Source: an uncultured Alphaproteobacteria bacterium
Lineage (GTDB): Bacteria; Pseudomonadota; Alphaproteobacteria; HIMB59; GCA-002718135
NCBI GenBank assembly: GCA_902621165.1
Contig: CACNKX010000001.1
Coordinates: forward strand, 339,071-403,070
DNA length: 64,000 nt
Direction of reading: 5' to 3'
Shown here: positions 47,600 through 57,473 of the stretch, in pieces
Numbering within the stretch: position 1 is the stretch's first letter
How the letters are laid out: each line of letters starts with the position of its first letter
Translations under genes and position numbers: made by a program
The notes under the pieces: model-generated
Seen by the model: only the letters and a program-made list of their open reading frames with translations
Told to the model about the DNA's origin: nothing
Databases searched by the model: none

Positions 47600-49790
47600 T
47601 TATGATACCATCTTCTTCCATTTTTTCGACTATTCTTGCAGCTCTGTTATATCCAATCTGTAAATATCTTTGTATGTAGCTTGTTGAAACCTTTTGTTGT
47701 TTAATAACAATATCTACTGCCTTTCCATATAGATCATCATTATTATTTGATATTAAATCATCTGAATTTGAAACACTTAATTCTTCTTCTGACAATGATA
47801 TTTCTTTTTTGTAGTCAAATGTAGCCTGCTGTTTTATATAGTTAACAACTTTCTCAACTTCATTTTCTGAGACAAAACCACCATGAAGCCTTTTTATTAT
47901 CCCGCCATTCTCTAAAAATAACATATCTCCACTTCCTAGTAATTGTTCTGCTCCCATTTCATTTAAGATTGTCCTGCTATCAAATTTACTTGATACTTTA
48001 TAGCTGATACGACTTGGAAAATTAGCTTTTATTGTTCCTGTAATTACATCAACACTCGGCCTTTGAGTAGCTGTTATCAAATGTATACCTGAAGCTCTTG
48101 CCATTTGTGCCAACCTTTGAACTAATGATTCAACTTCTTTTCCAGCCACCATCATTAAATCGGCCATTTCATCAATCACCACAACTATAAAAGGCATTTT
48201 TTCAAGAAGAATTTCTTGTTTTTCAATAATTGGCATTCTAGTATCATCATCTATGCCTGTTTGAACCTCTCTAAACAATTTTCTTCCAGAAGAAATTGTT
48301 CTTAAAACCTTATCATTATAAGAATCTATATTTTTTACATTTAAAGAACTCATTAATTTATATCTATTTTCCATTTCTCTAACTACCCACTTAAGAGCGA
48401 ATACAGCTTTTTTTGGATCAGTAACTACGGGTGTTAAAAGATGAGGAATATCTTCATAAATACTTAATTCTAACATTTTAGGATCAATTAATATCAGCTT
48501 GCATTCATTAGGTTTAAATTTGTAAAGTATACTTAATATCATTGTGTTAATTCCTACGGATTTTCCTGAACCAGTTGTTCCAGCAATTAATAAATGAGGC
48601 ATGCGCTCTAAATTAGCAAATACACTTTTACCTGATATATCCTTGCCAAGACCAAGCGTAAGAGAGTCATTTTCTATTTCAAATTCATCTTCTTCAATTA
48701 AATCACCAAACAAAACACTATCTCTTTTAGTATTAGGTATTTCAATTCCTAAACTTGTCTTACCAGGCTGTGTTGAAATTCTAGCAGAAATTGAAGACAT
48801 TGCTCTAGCAATATCATCAGACAAACCTATTACTTTACTAGATTTTATTCCCGCATTTGGAACAAATTCAAACAAAGTTACAATCGGACCACTACTAAAT
48901 CCAACAATCTTTCCTTCAACACCATATTCAGATAGCGTTTTTTCTAATTTCATTGCAGCATTAGTATTTATTTTATCTAATTCTCGATTTTTGTTATTTT
49001 TCAAATTTGATTTTGAAAGTAGATTTTTAGATGGAAGACTAAAACTAAAATTATCTAACTCTAGTTGTTTATTAACTTTAGGATTATTGTTATTTTTTTT
49101 TCTCAGATCAACATAATTTCTTTTCTTAATAGTTGGTTCACTTCTTAATGATTTTTTTGTAATTTTTTTTCTAAAATTTATATATTTAAATAAACTAAAT
49201 ACAGAAAATAAAAATTTAAAATATTTAAAAACTTTTAAGTAAGAAAATAAATAATTTATCCAAGAAAAATTAATTCTAAAAGATATAAATATTAAAACTA
49301 CACCAAATACCAAAAGTAAAAAATTTAAAATAAAATAAATAAAAATATTTTCTAGAAGATTTATTTTTATATTTGTAAATAAATCGACTAGGAATTGTGA
49401 AACTAAACCGGTTTTTAAATAGTCTATCCCAACCGCTTTAACTGAAACATTAATAAGAATTATCCCAGTCAAGTTCGATAAAAATTTCAAAATTATAAAC
49501 CTGCTAGTAATGCCTAAAAACAATTTTCCACCCTCGAGTATTATAAAAAACACCAATAAATAACTCAGTGTTCCAATAAAAATTAATGAATAACTTGATA
49601 AATAAGCACCAAAAAAACCCATAAGATTTTCAATATTTCTCTCATTAATATTGTAATTTAATTGATTAAAACCTGGATCATTTGCAGAGTATGAGTAAAG
49701 ACTGGTAAAATAAATTAGGCCAAATCCAAATAAAATTATTCCTAATAAAAATTTAACAATAAACTTTCTAATTGAACCATACTTGAACAT
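47556..49790 (-). CDS. ftsK: DNA translocase FtsK
   Basis: A 744-residue division protein. Four membrane segments in the first about 175 residues, a short linker to about 275, then the motor: Walker A GTTGSGKS (404-411), Walker B IVVVIDEMADLMM, and a C-terminal gamma winged helix (SYIQRYLQIGYNRAARIVEKMEEDGI). The linker is short, as in many streamlined genomes. Moves chromosome dimers and septal DNA. Confidence 0.97.
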   Translation of the reverse strand: MFKYGSIRKFIVKFLLGIILFGFGLIYFTSLYSYSANDPGFNQLNYNINERNIENLMGFFGAYLSSYSLIFIGTLSYLLVFFIILEGGKLFLGITSRFIILKFLSNLTGIILINVSVKAVGIDYLKTGLVSQFLVDLFTNIKINLLENIFIYFILNFLLLVFGVVLIFISFRINFSWINYLFSYLKVFKYFKFLFSVFSLFKYINFRKKITKKSLRSEPTIKKRNYVDLRKKNNNNPKVNKQLELDNFSFSLPSKNLLSKSNLKNNKNRELDKINTNAAMKLEKTLSEYGVEGKIVGFSSGPIVTLFEFVPNAGIKSSKVIGLSDDIARAMSSISARISTQPGKTSLGIEIPNTKRDSVLFGDLIEEDEFEIENDSLTLGLGKDISGKSVFANLERMPHLLIAGTTGSGKSVGINTMILSILYKFKPNECKLILIDPKMLELSIYEDIPHLLTPVVTDPKKAVFALKWVVREMENRYKLMSSLNVKNIDSYNDKVLRTISSGRKLFREVQTGIDDDTRMPIIEKQEILLEKMPFIVVVIDEMADLMMVAGKEVESLVQRLAQMARASGIHLITATQRPSVDVITGTIKANFPSRISYKVSSKFDSRTILNEMGAEQLLGSGDMLFLENGGIIKRLHGGFVSENEVEKVVNYIKQQATFDYKKEISLSEEELSVSNSDDLISNNNDDLYGKAVDIVIKQQKVSTSYIQRYLQIGYNRAARIVEKMEEDGIISEANNAGKRHVLKK

Positions 49791-49837
49791 ATAGTTAGAT
49801 TGTAATACATTTAGATTATGCTAATTCGAAGAAAATT

Positions 49838-51019
49838 ATGAAAGAAATTCAATCAAACATCAATATAGTAGGGGGAGGTCTGATTGGGGCAGTTACAGCA
49901 TATTCACTTTCTAAACTAGGTAATAAAATAGTAGTTTTAGAGCAAAATGCTAAATTTAATCATAAAAATATTTTAGATAAAAGGACAACTGCAATTTCAG
50001 AGGGTACGAAAAAATTTCTTGAAAAAATAAATATTTGGAAAGAAATTGGATATTACGCAGAACCAATAAAAAATATTCAAATAATAGACAGAAATCAATC
50101 AAACAAAATTTATTTTGACAACCAAAGAAGAAAGTCCAATCTTGGATATATAGTTAAAAACGAGTTTATACTTGATTGCTTGTATAAAAAATTACAAAAA
50201 CAAAAAAATGTAGAAATTTTTAACAATGCTTCCATTAAAGATATCTTTTATCAAGGCGACAGGATTATAACCAAGCAAAATAATTTTTATGTTAATTCAA
50301 ACATTCTATTTGCGTGTGATGGGAAAAACAGCTCTTTAAGAAAAATTTTTAAAACACCAATTTATAGAAAAGATTATAAAAAAAAAGCAATAGTAATAAA
50401 TTTTTATCACTCAAAGAATCACAATAACACTGCTTATGAGTTCTTCTTTAAAAATGGACCTCTTGCAATCTTACCAATGCAAAAAAATAAAAATCAGTTT
50501 CAAAGTTCCATAGTTTGGACAAACACAAATAAATTTATAGACTCTTTACTTTCTTTAAATAATAATAATATTATTTCAATGCTGAATGAAAAGACACGGG
50601 GAAGTGTAGGTGAGATAAAAAAAATAATCACCAAACAAACCTTTCCTTTAAAAGCTCATTTAAACTCTAAATTTTTTGAGAATAGAATTATTTATTTAGG
50701 TGATTCAGCCCACTCATTTCATCCAATTGCTGGACAAGGATGGAATCTGGGTATGCAAGATGTAGAAAGTATATATAATCTTGTTAAAAAATATAACTCT
50801 CTAGGTTTGGAATTGGGAGACGAAATATTTTGTAAAGAATTTCAGAAAGATAATTTTTTCAAAGCTTATAGGTTGTATCAAATCACTGATAAAGTTGACA
50901 GTGTATTTAAATTAGACAATACAATTTTTAATTATGCAAGGTTTTCAGCTATCAATTTAATGGAGAAAAGTAAAAAACTAAAAAATAAGATAAGTGATTT
51001 TGCTATGGGTATTAATTAA
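49838..51019 (+). CDS. UbiH/UbiF/VisC-type FAD monooxygenase (ubiquinone hydroxylase)
   Basis: A 393-residue flavoprotein hydroxylase: N-terminal FAD motif IVGGGLIGAVTAYSL, mid DG motif FACDGKNSSLRK, and GDSAHSFHPIAGQGWNLGMQDV near the C-terminus. This set defines the Coq6/UbiH family. Which ring position it hydroxylates cannot be told. Stop overlaps the convergent LON gene through TTAATTAA (51012-51019). Confidence 0.88.
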   Translation: MKEIQSNINIVGGGLIGAVTAYSLSKLGNKIVVLEQNAKFNHKNILDKRTTAISEGTKKFLEKINIWKEIGYYAEPIKNIQIIDRNQSNKIYFDNQRRKSNLGYIVKNEFILDCLYKKLQKQKNVEIFNNASIKDIFYQGDRIITKQNNFYVNSNILFACDGKNSSLRKIFKTPIYRKDYKKKAIVINFYHSKNHNNTAYEFFFKNGPLAILPMQKNKNQFQSSIVWTNTNKFIDSLLSLNNNNIISMLNEKTRGSVGEIKKIITKQTFPLKAHLNSKFFENRIIYLGDSAHSFHPIAGQGWNLGMQDVESIYNLVKKYNSLGLELGDEIFCKEFQKDNFFKAYRLYQITDKVDSVFKLDNTIFNYARFSAINLMEKSKKLKNKISDFAMGIN

Positions 51020-51605
51020 TAGTTTTACTATTATTATCTTCAACGATCTCAAGCTCTAAAATTGAATGAAGTTTTTTATAAAAGTCACTTAAATTTTTCG
51101 TTTCCAAAAGAACCTGTTTTTCAATGTCACTAAAAGGGGATATCATTGCTATAAACTTTATAATTTGATTAAAATCAATATTTTGAATTTCTTCTAAGTT
51201 TAAGTTAATTTTTTTGACTTTAATATATTGGCTATACTTATCTAAAAGATTATTTTTTTGTTTTTCATTTATAATGTTTTTATCTTCCTCAAAATCCAAC
51301 ATTTCAGCCTCAACCAACCTAAACTTATATTTTTTTTCTAACTCTTTCTTAACTTTAAAACAATTAGTACCCTGTAGACTAATTAAATATCGCCCATCTG
51401 TTGTTTCACTAAAACTATGAATTTTTCCAATACAACCAATATTATAGAGTTTATTTTTTTCATCAGATTGTATCATGCCTATGCACCTTTCCTTTGAAAG
51501 AGCGTAGTCAACCATCTCTATATATCTTTTTTCAAATATATTCAGAGGCAAGCTTGTTCCTGGAAAAAGGACGGCACCGTTTAAAGGAAAAATAGGGATT
51601 TCCAT
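51012..51605 (-). CDS. LON substrate-binding-domain protein
   Basis: A 197-residue protein made only of a LON N-terminal domain: IPIFPLNGAVLFPGTSLPLNIFEKRYIEMVDYAL and GCIGKIHSF. No AAA or protease part. One base from the thioredoxin-like gene; this LON-CnoX pairing is common in Alphaproteobacteria. Confidence 0.88.
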   Translation of the reverse strand: MEIPIFPLNGAVLFPGTSLPLNIFEKRYIEMVDYALSKERCIGMIQSDEKNKLYNIGCIGKIHSFSETTDGRYLISLQGTNCFKVKKELEKKYKFRLVEAEMLDFEEDKNIINEKQKNNLLDKYSQYIKVKKINLNLEEIQNIDFNQIIKFIAMISPFSDIEKQVLLETKNLSDFYKKLHSILELEIVEDNNSKTIN

Positions 51606-51606
51606 G

Positions 51607-52473
51607 TTATGAAAACATTAATTGTGAAAGTTTTTTCCTATATTGAATAGTAATTTGATCAGTATTTCCAAGAACAGCAAAAAATTCTACCATCTTATTT
51701 TTTATACTATCCTTATTTTTTGGATAATTTTTTAGAAGCAAATCCATTCCATTTTCATATTGTTTCATTGAAAAATATTTATCTGATATTTCTAAAATTA
51801 AATCAATATTATTTGGTTCACTCTCAAGTTTGCCAAGCAACTCATTTATATTTGGTCCGGATGAGTTATTTTTCACAATTTCCATTTTTTTTAAAACCTG
51901 TTTAACTTCATCCTTATTTTGTACATCTTTATCTAATGAACTAATGAACATCTCAACCTCTTCAAATTGTTTAAGTTCAATCAAACACTCTAAATAAAAA
52001 CAAATACCTTTAATTTCGTCTGAGTTTTTAGAAATAAATTCTAGAAGAGTGTCTTTAGTTTCTTCAAACTTATTTTCAGCCATAGCGCTTTCTATTTCAT
52101 TATAAAATTCAGTGAAGTCTTCATTAATTTTAGACCCTAAACACTTTTCAATAAATTCAATAATTTGGCCTTCAGGAATAACGCCCTGAAATGCATTAAC
52201 AATTTGTTTATCTTTGAAAGCATAGACTGTAGGAATTGATTGAATTCTTAATTGCGCTGCAATTTGTTGATTTTCATCAATATTTATTTTTACTAAAGTA
52301 ATTTTATCCCCTGATTTTGATATTATTTTTTCTAAAATTGGTGTTAGTTGTTTACAAGGACCGCACCAAGGAGCCCAAAAATCAACAACAATTAATTTAT
52401 TCTCACTAGCTTCAATAACCTGATCATTAAACTCTGCTTCAGTAACATCGATTATATTTGTATTTTCACTCAT
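51607..52473 (-). CDS. thioredoxin-TPR chaperedoxin (CnoX/YbbN-like)
   Basis: A 288-residue protein: thioredoxin domain (1-110) with an intact WCGPC (C37, C40) and a C-terminal TPR-like helical region (about 120-288). This is the CnoX architecture, a redox-linked holdase for proteins. Stop-start overlap of 4 bases with the YbaK gene upstream. Confidence 0.9.
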   Translation of the reverse strand: MSENTNIIDVTEAEFNDQVIEASENKLIVVDFWAPWCGPCKQLTPILEKIISKSGDKITLVKINIDENQQIAAQLRIQSIPTVYAFKDKQIVNAFQGVIPEGQIIEFIEKCLGSKINEDFTEFYNEIESAMAENKFEETKDTLLEFISKNSDEIKGICFYLECLIELKQFEEVEMFISSLDKDVQNKDEVKQVLKKMEIVKNNSSGPNINELLGKLESEPNNIDLILEISDKYFSMKQYENGMDLLLKNYPKNKDSIKNKMVEFFAVLGNTDQITIQYRKKLSQLMFS

Positions 52474-52982
52474 AAAGATTTGACTATACTATAACTATCC
52501 AAAGAAAAAATATGAATTTTTTTATTATTTTCAAGGAGGAAGTTTATAAACTCCGAAGTCTTTATACTTATAGTTGTTGTGTTAATTAGGGGGTGGAAGT
52601 TAATTAATTCACTGTTAAAAAGTTTTTCATCTAAGTAAAATTCAACAACATTATGCTTGTCATTAAGAAGGGCAAACGGGGAGACTGATCCTGGTTTTAT
52701 ACCCAAAAACTGCTCTAAATATTCAGCATTTGCAAATGATAAATTCTTAGCATCGATTGATTTAGAAAATAGCTTTAAATCAACCTTTGCATTTTCATCA
52801 CAACTAAAAAGAAAAAAATTATTTTTTTTATTTTTTAAAAATAAATTTTTTGTATGTGCCCCTTTAATCTCACCTCTTAGATTTTCAGAATCTTCAACTG
52901 TAAATAAAGGATCATGATCATGAATTTGGAAATCTTTATTTTTTATACTAAGTAATTCAAATAAATCTGTCTTTGTGAGCAT
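52470..52982 (-). CDS. YbaK/ProX-type aminoacyl-tRNA deacylase
   Basis: A 170-residue protein of the YbaK/EbsC fold: HDHDPLFTVEDSENLRGEIKGAHTKNLFLKNKK and SVSPFALLNDKHNVVEFYLDE match ProX/PrdX proteins that clear mischarged Ala-tRNA(Pro). Divergent from crtI with a 57-base spacer. Confidence 0.87.
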   Translation of the reverse strand: MLTKTDLFELLSIKNKDFQIHDHDPLFTVEDSENLRGEIKGAHTKNLFLKNKKNNFFLFSCDENAKVDLKLFSKSIDAKNLSFANAEYLEQFLGIKPGSVSPFALLNDKHNVVEFYLDEKLFNSELINFHPLINTTTISIKTSEFINFLLENNKKIHIFSLDSYSIVKSL

Positions 52983-53039
52983 AAATAATATTATATTTAT
53001 TAAGAAATAAGGTATTTAAATACAATTACAAAATTAACA

Positions 53040-54515
53040 ATGGGAAAAAAAGCAGTAGTTATAGGAAGTGGTTTTGGAGGTATTGCGATTAGTCTAAGAC
53101 TAAAAAAATTAGGTTATGATACAACAATTATTGAAAAACTTGACAATCTTGGAGGAAGAGCAAGAGTTTTTGAAGTGAACGGGTTTAAACATGATGCTGG
53201 ACCAACAGTTATAACAGCACCATTTCTTTTTGATGAATTATTTAGTCTATTTGGAAAAAAAAGAGAAGATTATTTGAGTTTTGTTCCTCTTGAGCCCTGG
53301 TATAGATATTATTTTCATGATGGTAAAACTTTTGATTATTGTTCTACTATCGAAAAGACAAATAACGAAATAAGTAAGTATGATAATAGAGACATCAAAG
53401 GATATTCTAAACTCTTAAATCAATCAAAAAAAATTTTTGATGTAGGATTCACACAATTAGCTGACAAACCATTTATTTCTTTTTTTAAAATGTTAGGAGT
53501 TATTCCTAATTTGATAATTTTGAAAAGTTATTTAACAGTATCTCAACTTGTAAATAGTTATCTAAAAAACCCATATCTTAGAAAAGCATTTTCAATTCAC
53601 CCACTTTTAGTTGGAGGCGACCCACACACAACAACATCTATTTACGCATTGATTCATTATTTAGAGAGAAAATGGGGGGTCTTTTTTTGTATGGGTGGAA
53701 CTGGTAAAATCGTATCTGAATTAAAAAAATTAATGATTGATTGTGGTATTAAAATTAAAACAAATACAGAGGCAAAAGAATTCATTGTTGAAAATAATAG
53801 GATAACAAAAATATTAACAAACAATGAAGAAATTTCCAATATAGATTTAGTTGTTTGTAATGCTGATCCACCCACGGTTTACTCCAAGCTTTTAAGAAAA
53901 CAAAATTTAAGAAGACCTGTATTAAAAGAAAAAAACTTATTGTATTCAATGGGACTTTTTGTTCTTTTTTTTGGTACGAAAAAACAATACCATAAAGTTG
54001 CTCATCATACTATTTGGATGACTGAAAGATTTAAATCTTTACTTCATGATATATTTAAAAATAAAATTTTATCTGATGATTTTTCTTTATACATTCACAG
54101 GCCTACTGCAACAGATAAGTCATTTGCTCCAGAAGGATGTGATAGTTTTTATGTTCTATGCCCAGTACCCAATTTACAAGGCAAAATTGATTGGGATGTT
54201 GAATCAGAAAACCTTAAAAATAAGATAGTTAAAGAATTATCACAAACAATTATGCCAGATTTAGAAAAGAGTATTACAGATGTTTTTTGGATGAACCCTA
54301 AAGATTTTAAAAATGATTACAATTCTATGCACGGAGCAGGATTTTCTATAGCCCCAATTTTTACACAGTCAGCTTGGTTTAGATATCACAACAAAGACAA
54401 AAAAATTAAAAATTTATATTTTTCTGCAGCAGGCTCTCATCCAGGGGCTGGAATACCGGGTGTTCTTTCCTCAGCTAAAGTTGTTGAAAATATCATCAAA
54501 TCTGAATTAAAATAA
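53040..54515 (+). CDS. crtI: phytoene desaturase
   Basis: A 491-residue FAD enzyme that converts phytoene to lycopene. Dinucleotide loop GSGFGG (9-14), NLGGRARVFEVNGFKHDAGPTVITAP, and the C-terminal HPGAGIPGVLSSAKVV signature. First gene of the crtI-crtB-crtY-blh operon; crtB begins two bases after its stop. Confidence 0.96.
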   Translation: MGKKAVVIGSGFGGIAISLRLKKLGYDTTIIEKLDNLGGRARVFEVNGFKHDAGPTVITAPFLFDELFSLFGKKREDYLSFVPLEPWYRYYFHDGKTFDYCSTIEKTNNEISKYDNRDIKGYSKLLNQSKKIFDVGFTQLADKPFISFFKMLGVIPNLIILKSYLTVSQLVNSYLKNPYLRKAFSIHPLLVGGDPHTTTSIYALIHYLERKWGVFFCMGGTGKIVSELKKLMIDCGIKIKTNTEAKEFIVENNRITKILTNNEEISNIDLVVCNADPPTVYSKLLRKQNLRRPVLKEKNLLYSMGLFVLFFGTKKQYHKVAHHTIWMTERFKSLLHDIFKNKILSDDFSLYIHRPTATDKSFAPEGCDSFYVLCPVPNLQGKIDWDVESENLKNKIVKELSQTIMPDLEKSITDVFWMNPKDFKNDYNSMHGAGFSIAPIFTQSAWFRYHNKDKKIKNLYFSAAGSHPGAGIPGVLSSAKVVENIIKSELK

Positions 54516-54517
54516 CA

Positions 54518-55399
54518 ATGATTGATTTAGAACTAAATTCGTCGACCGACCTTAAAAGAGAAGGTAAAAGTTTTTATTGGGCAAGTTTTTTTTTACCAAA
54601 AAGTTCAAAAAAAAATGCTGGTATTCTATATTCAATTTGTAGATATTTCGATGATATTGCTGATAAGCATAGCCAAGACCAATCTAACTATCTTAAAAAC
54701 TCAATTGAGGAAATTAAAAATAATAAAAACAATAAGGTAAATGTTTTTTTAAAAAAAAATAACATTAATAATGCTATTCTTATCGATTTAATTGACGGAT
54801 TAATTTTGGATCAGAAGAATATTAAAATTCAAAATAAGGAGGAGCTTATAAAATACTCTTACCATGTTGCTGGTACTGTTGGTTTAATGATGTCTAAAAT
54901 TATAGGAGTAAAACATAAAAAAGCATCAAAATCTGCAATTGATTTAGGAATTGGTATGCAATTAACAAATATAGCACGCGATGTTTATGAAGATTCAAAA
55001 ATTAAAAGAATATATTTACCAGCTAGTTGGATACCTAATATTTCTTTAAAAGACTTAAACAATCTAAATAAATTTACTTCAGAAAATGATGAAAAAATAT
55101 CAAATGCAATTCATAAAGTAATAACTTTATCAGAAAAGTTTTATGAAAATGGTTTTGCTGGTTTGAAATATATACCCCTCTCTACTAGACTGGGAATATT
55201 CATTGCGGCTAATGTTTATAGAGGTATTGGTATAAAAATAAAATCTAATAAAAAAAAATATTTGAGAGAAAGAATATATTTAAACTCATTAGAAAAATCT
55301 TTTATTACAATTAAATCACTTTTCATTTTCATATTTATTCCCCTGATGAATTATAAATATCAAAAAATAAGAGATATTCTTCCAAATGAAAATTTATAA
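54518..55399 (+). CDS. crtB: phytoene synthase
   Basis: A 293-residue prenyl-transferase joining two GGPP to phytoene. Asp motif 1 YFDDIAD (D45, D46, D49) and motif 2 NIARDVYEDSKIKRIYLP, both intact. Overlaps crtY by 14 bases. Confidence 0.95.
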   Translation: MIDLELNSSTDLKREGKSFYWASFFLPKSSKKNAGILYSICRYFDDIADKHSQDQSNYLKNSIEEIKNNKNNKVNVFLKKNNINNAILIDLIDGLILDQKNIKIQNKEELIKYSYHVAGTVGLMMSKIIGVKHKKASKSAIDLGIGMQLTNIARDVYEDSKIKRIYLPASWIPNISLKDLNNLNKFTSENDEKISNAIHKVITLSEKFYENGFAGLKYIPLSTRLGIFIAANVYRGIGIKIKSNKKKYLRERIYLNSLEKSFITIKSLFIFIFIPLMNYKYQKIRDILPNENL

Positions 55400-56468
55400 A
55401 GCTGCTATAATCGGCTTAGGCCCTAGTGGTTTAGCAGTAAATAAAATTCTTTACGGAAATGGCTTTAATGAAATTATTGCATTTGAAAGTGAAGACATAA
55501 ATAAAAGAGATAATTTTTTTGGTTTTTGGTTAACAGATTGGATGAGGCCTTTTGAAAATATTATTGAAAAAAAATGGTACAAGTGGACTATTGGAAACAA
55601 AAATCTTGATATAACACATACAAGTTTAGACAAACCTTATTGTGTCATAAGTTTTAAAACTTGGAAAAAATTCTGTTTAGAAACAAAAAATAACTTAGAA
55701 ATAGTAAATAAACAAGTTGTTCAATATTTTCCTGAGCAAAATTATTTTAAGATAATTACTGCTGATAACAAAATATATTACGCTCAAAACATATATGATT
55801 CACGATCAACAAAAGAAAAAAAAGGTGAATTGTTACAACATTTTTTTGGAATTAATATTACGGTAGCAGATAATACTTTTAATGAAAATAAATTAACCCT
55901 GATGCACTTTACAGAAGAAAAAAATGTTTTACATTTTATGTATATCCTACCATTTAGTCATAATAAAGCGCTTGTTGAATCGACGGTCTTTTCAAAAGAT
56001 GTTTTTCACAGCTCTTGGTATAGACAAAAAATAAATGATTACTTGAAGAGAAATAATATTAATACTTTTAAAGAACAGAGTTCAGAAAAAGGAGTAATCC
56101 CAATGTTTTTTGCAGAGGAGAAAAGATCAGTTAATTCTAATATCTTCAATATTGGTATTAGAGGAGGTGCCTGCAAGCCTTCTACTGGATATGCCTTTTC
56201 ATTTCTTATAAAACAAATCCAATTGTTAAAAAGTTCAAAGAAAAACTATGTAAATATCCATAATTTTTTAGAAAGAAAAATGGATAAAGTTTTTATTAAT
56301 TTTTTAAAAAATAACAGAGAAGATGGAAAGTCATTTATAAAGCTCGCATCTAATCTAAATGGAAATGAATTCCAAAGTTTTATGATGGGTGAATCAAATT
56401 TACTAACTAAATTAAAAATTATAAATAGTATGCCCAAGCTTCCTTTTATAAAAGAATTATTTAAATAA
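55386..56468 (+). CDS. crtY: lycopene beta-cyclase
   Basis: A 360-residue flavoprotein making beta-carotene from lycopene. FAD loop GLGPSG (10-15), FFGFWLTDW (cyclase motif), YDSRS and GGACKPSTGYAF near the C-terminus, as in bacterial CrtY. One base before blh. Confidence 0.93.
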   Translation: MKIYKAAIIGLGPSGLAVNKILYGNGFNEIIAFESEDINKRDNFFGFWLTDWMRPFENIIEKKWYKWTIGNKNLDITHTSLDKPYCVISFKTWKKFCLETKNNLEIVNKQVVQYFPEQNYFKIITADNKIYYAQNIYDSRSTKEKKGELLQHFFGINITVADNTFNENKLTLMHFTEEKNVLHFMYILPFSHNKALVESTVFSKDVFHSSWYRQKINDYLKRNNINTFKEQSSEKGVIPMFFAEEKRSVNSNIFNIGIRGGACKPSTGYAFSFLIKQIQLLKSSKKNYVNIHNFLERKMDKVFINFLKNNREDGKSFIKLASNLNGNEFQSFMMGESNLLTKLKIINSMPKLPFIKELFK

Positions 56469-56469
56469 T

Positions 56470-57288
56470 ATGTTAGCTGACCTTACAATTTTAAATATTA
56501 TTTCTTTTTTACTAATTTTTTTCATTGGTCTTCCACATGGTTCATTTGATGGTGCAGTTGCTTCTTTAGTAGGTTTTAGTAACAGAATTCAATTTCTACA
56601 ATTTATTTTTTACTATCTAATTTTATTTTTTCTAGTAATTTTATTTTGGTTATATTTTCCTATTATTGCACTAACGATTTTCATTATAATGACTATTGCC
56701 CATTTTGGATTGTGTGATTGGACAAATTTTAAAATAAATAAATATAAGTATTCTGTAAGTTTTACTTATGGAATGACTATTATTTTTGGAATAATATTTT
56801 TTAATGAAGATCAATCTTTTTTGATATTTGAATATCTTACAAATAATAATATTTATTCAGTCCAAAAATATTTTTTCATCCCATATTTTTTAACATTATT
56901 ATCTATAATATATTTTATTTATCTCTCCTTCTTCGAAAAGAAATTACGAAAAGGAATTATTGAGATTTTATTTCTTTTATTAATTTTTTATTTTTTTGAT
57001 CCATTACTAAGCTTTGCAATATATTTCTGTTTTTTTCACACTTACAAACATTTAAAACATCTGATTAAAAATATTTATTTAAATTTGAAAAATAAATACT
57101 TTGTTATTTACTCCACAATAATTTTTACTGTAATTTCTTGGATTGGGGGCTTAGGTATTGTTTACTATTTAGTTCAAAATTTATCATTATATGAGTCGAT
57201 ATTAAAAGTAATTTTCATTGGACTTGCTGCTTTAACACTACCTCATATGTTACTCGTTGATATTATCTACAGAAGAAGATTTAAATAA
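56470..57288 (+). CDS. blh: beta-carotene 15,15'-dioxygenase (Brp/Blh family)
   Basis: A 272-residue membrane protein with about seven hydrophobic segments and conserved histidines: GLPHGSFDGAV (H23), IAHFGLCDW, FFHTYKHLKHL and LPHMLLVD. It cleaves beta-carotene into two retinals, the chromophore of proteorhodopsin. The rhodopsin gene itself is not visible; the operon ends here and is followed by tRNA-Gly. Confidence 0.93.
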   Translation: MLADLTILNIISFLLIFFIGLPHGSFDGAVASLVGFSNRIQFLQFIFYYLILFFLVILFWLYFPIIALTIFIIMTIAHFGLCDWTNFKINKYKYSVSFTYGMTIIFGIIFFNEDQSFLIFEYLTNNNIYSVQKYFFIPYFLTLLSIIYFIYLSFFEKKLRKGIIEILFLLLIFYFFDPLLSFAIYFCFFHTYKHLKHLIKNIYLNLKNKYFVIYSTIIFTVISWIGGLGIVYYLVQNLSLYESILKVIFIGLAALTLPHMLLVDIIYRRRFK

Positions 57289-57304
57289 ATCGTTTTCTCA
57301 AATA

Positions 57305-57332
57305 TTGACTTATAAATTCAAAGTGGTAATTG
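57305..57332 (+). promoter_or_regulatory. weak promoter before tRNA-Gly
   Basis: TTGACT (57305-57310) and a poor -10, TAATTG (57327-57332), at a 16-base spacer; the tRNA begins 11 bases later. The tRNA could also be read from the blh transcript. Confidence 0.3.
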
Positions 57333-57342
57333 TGTAAATTAT

Positions 57343-57417
57343 GCGGGCGTAGCTCAGGGGTAGAGCGCAACCTTGCCAAGGTTGAAGTCGAGGGTTCGAA
57401 TCCCTTCGCCCGCTCCA
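57343..57417 (+). tRNA. tRNA-Gly (anticodon GCC)
   Basis: Full cloverleaf: acceptor GCGGGCG with CGCCCGC, D arm, anticodon stem CAACC/GGTTG around TTGCCAA (anticodon GCC), T arm GAGGG/CCCTT around TTCGAAT, discriminator T and encoded CCA. It is the only complete copy; five partial copies of its 3' end follow downstream, which marks it as the integration site of the array. Confidence 0.97.
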
Positions 57418-57442
57418 AAAAAATAATATAAAGTTTATGCTC

Positions 57443-57464
57443 ATCGGCAATATATCGGCACTAC
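57443..57464 (+). repeat. module 1 left paired 11-bp repeat
   Basis: ATCGGCAATAT followed directly by ATCGGCACTAC, 26 bp after the tRNA CCA. Looks like integrase arm-type sites (inference). Confidence 0.65.
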
Positions 57465-57473
57465 AGTCTTAAT

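Noticed and set aside
48601-49116. 171-codon plus-strand frame inside ftsK
   Set aside because: Shadow of the FtsK motor and linker; composition mirrors the sense strand.
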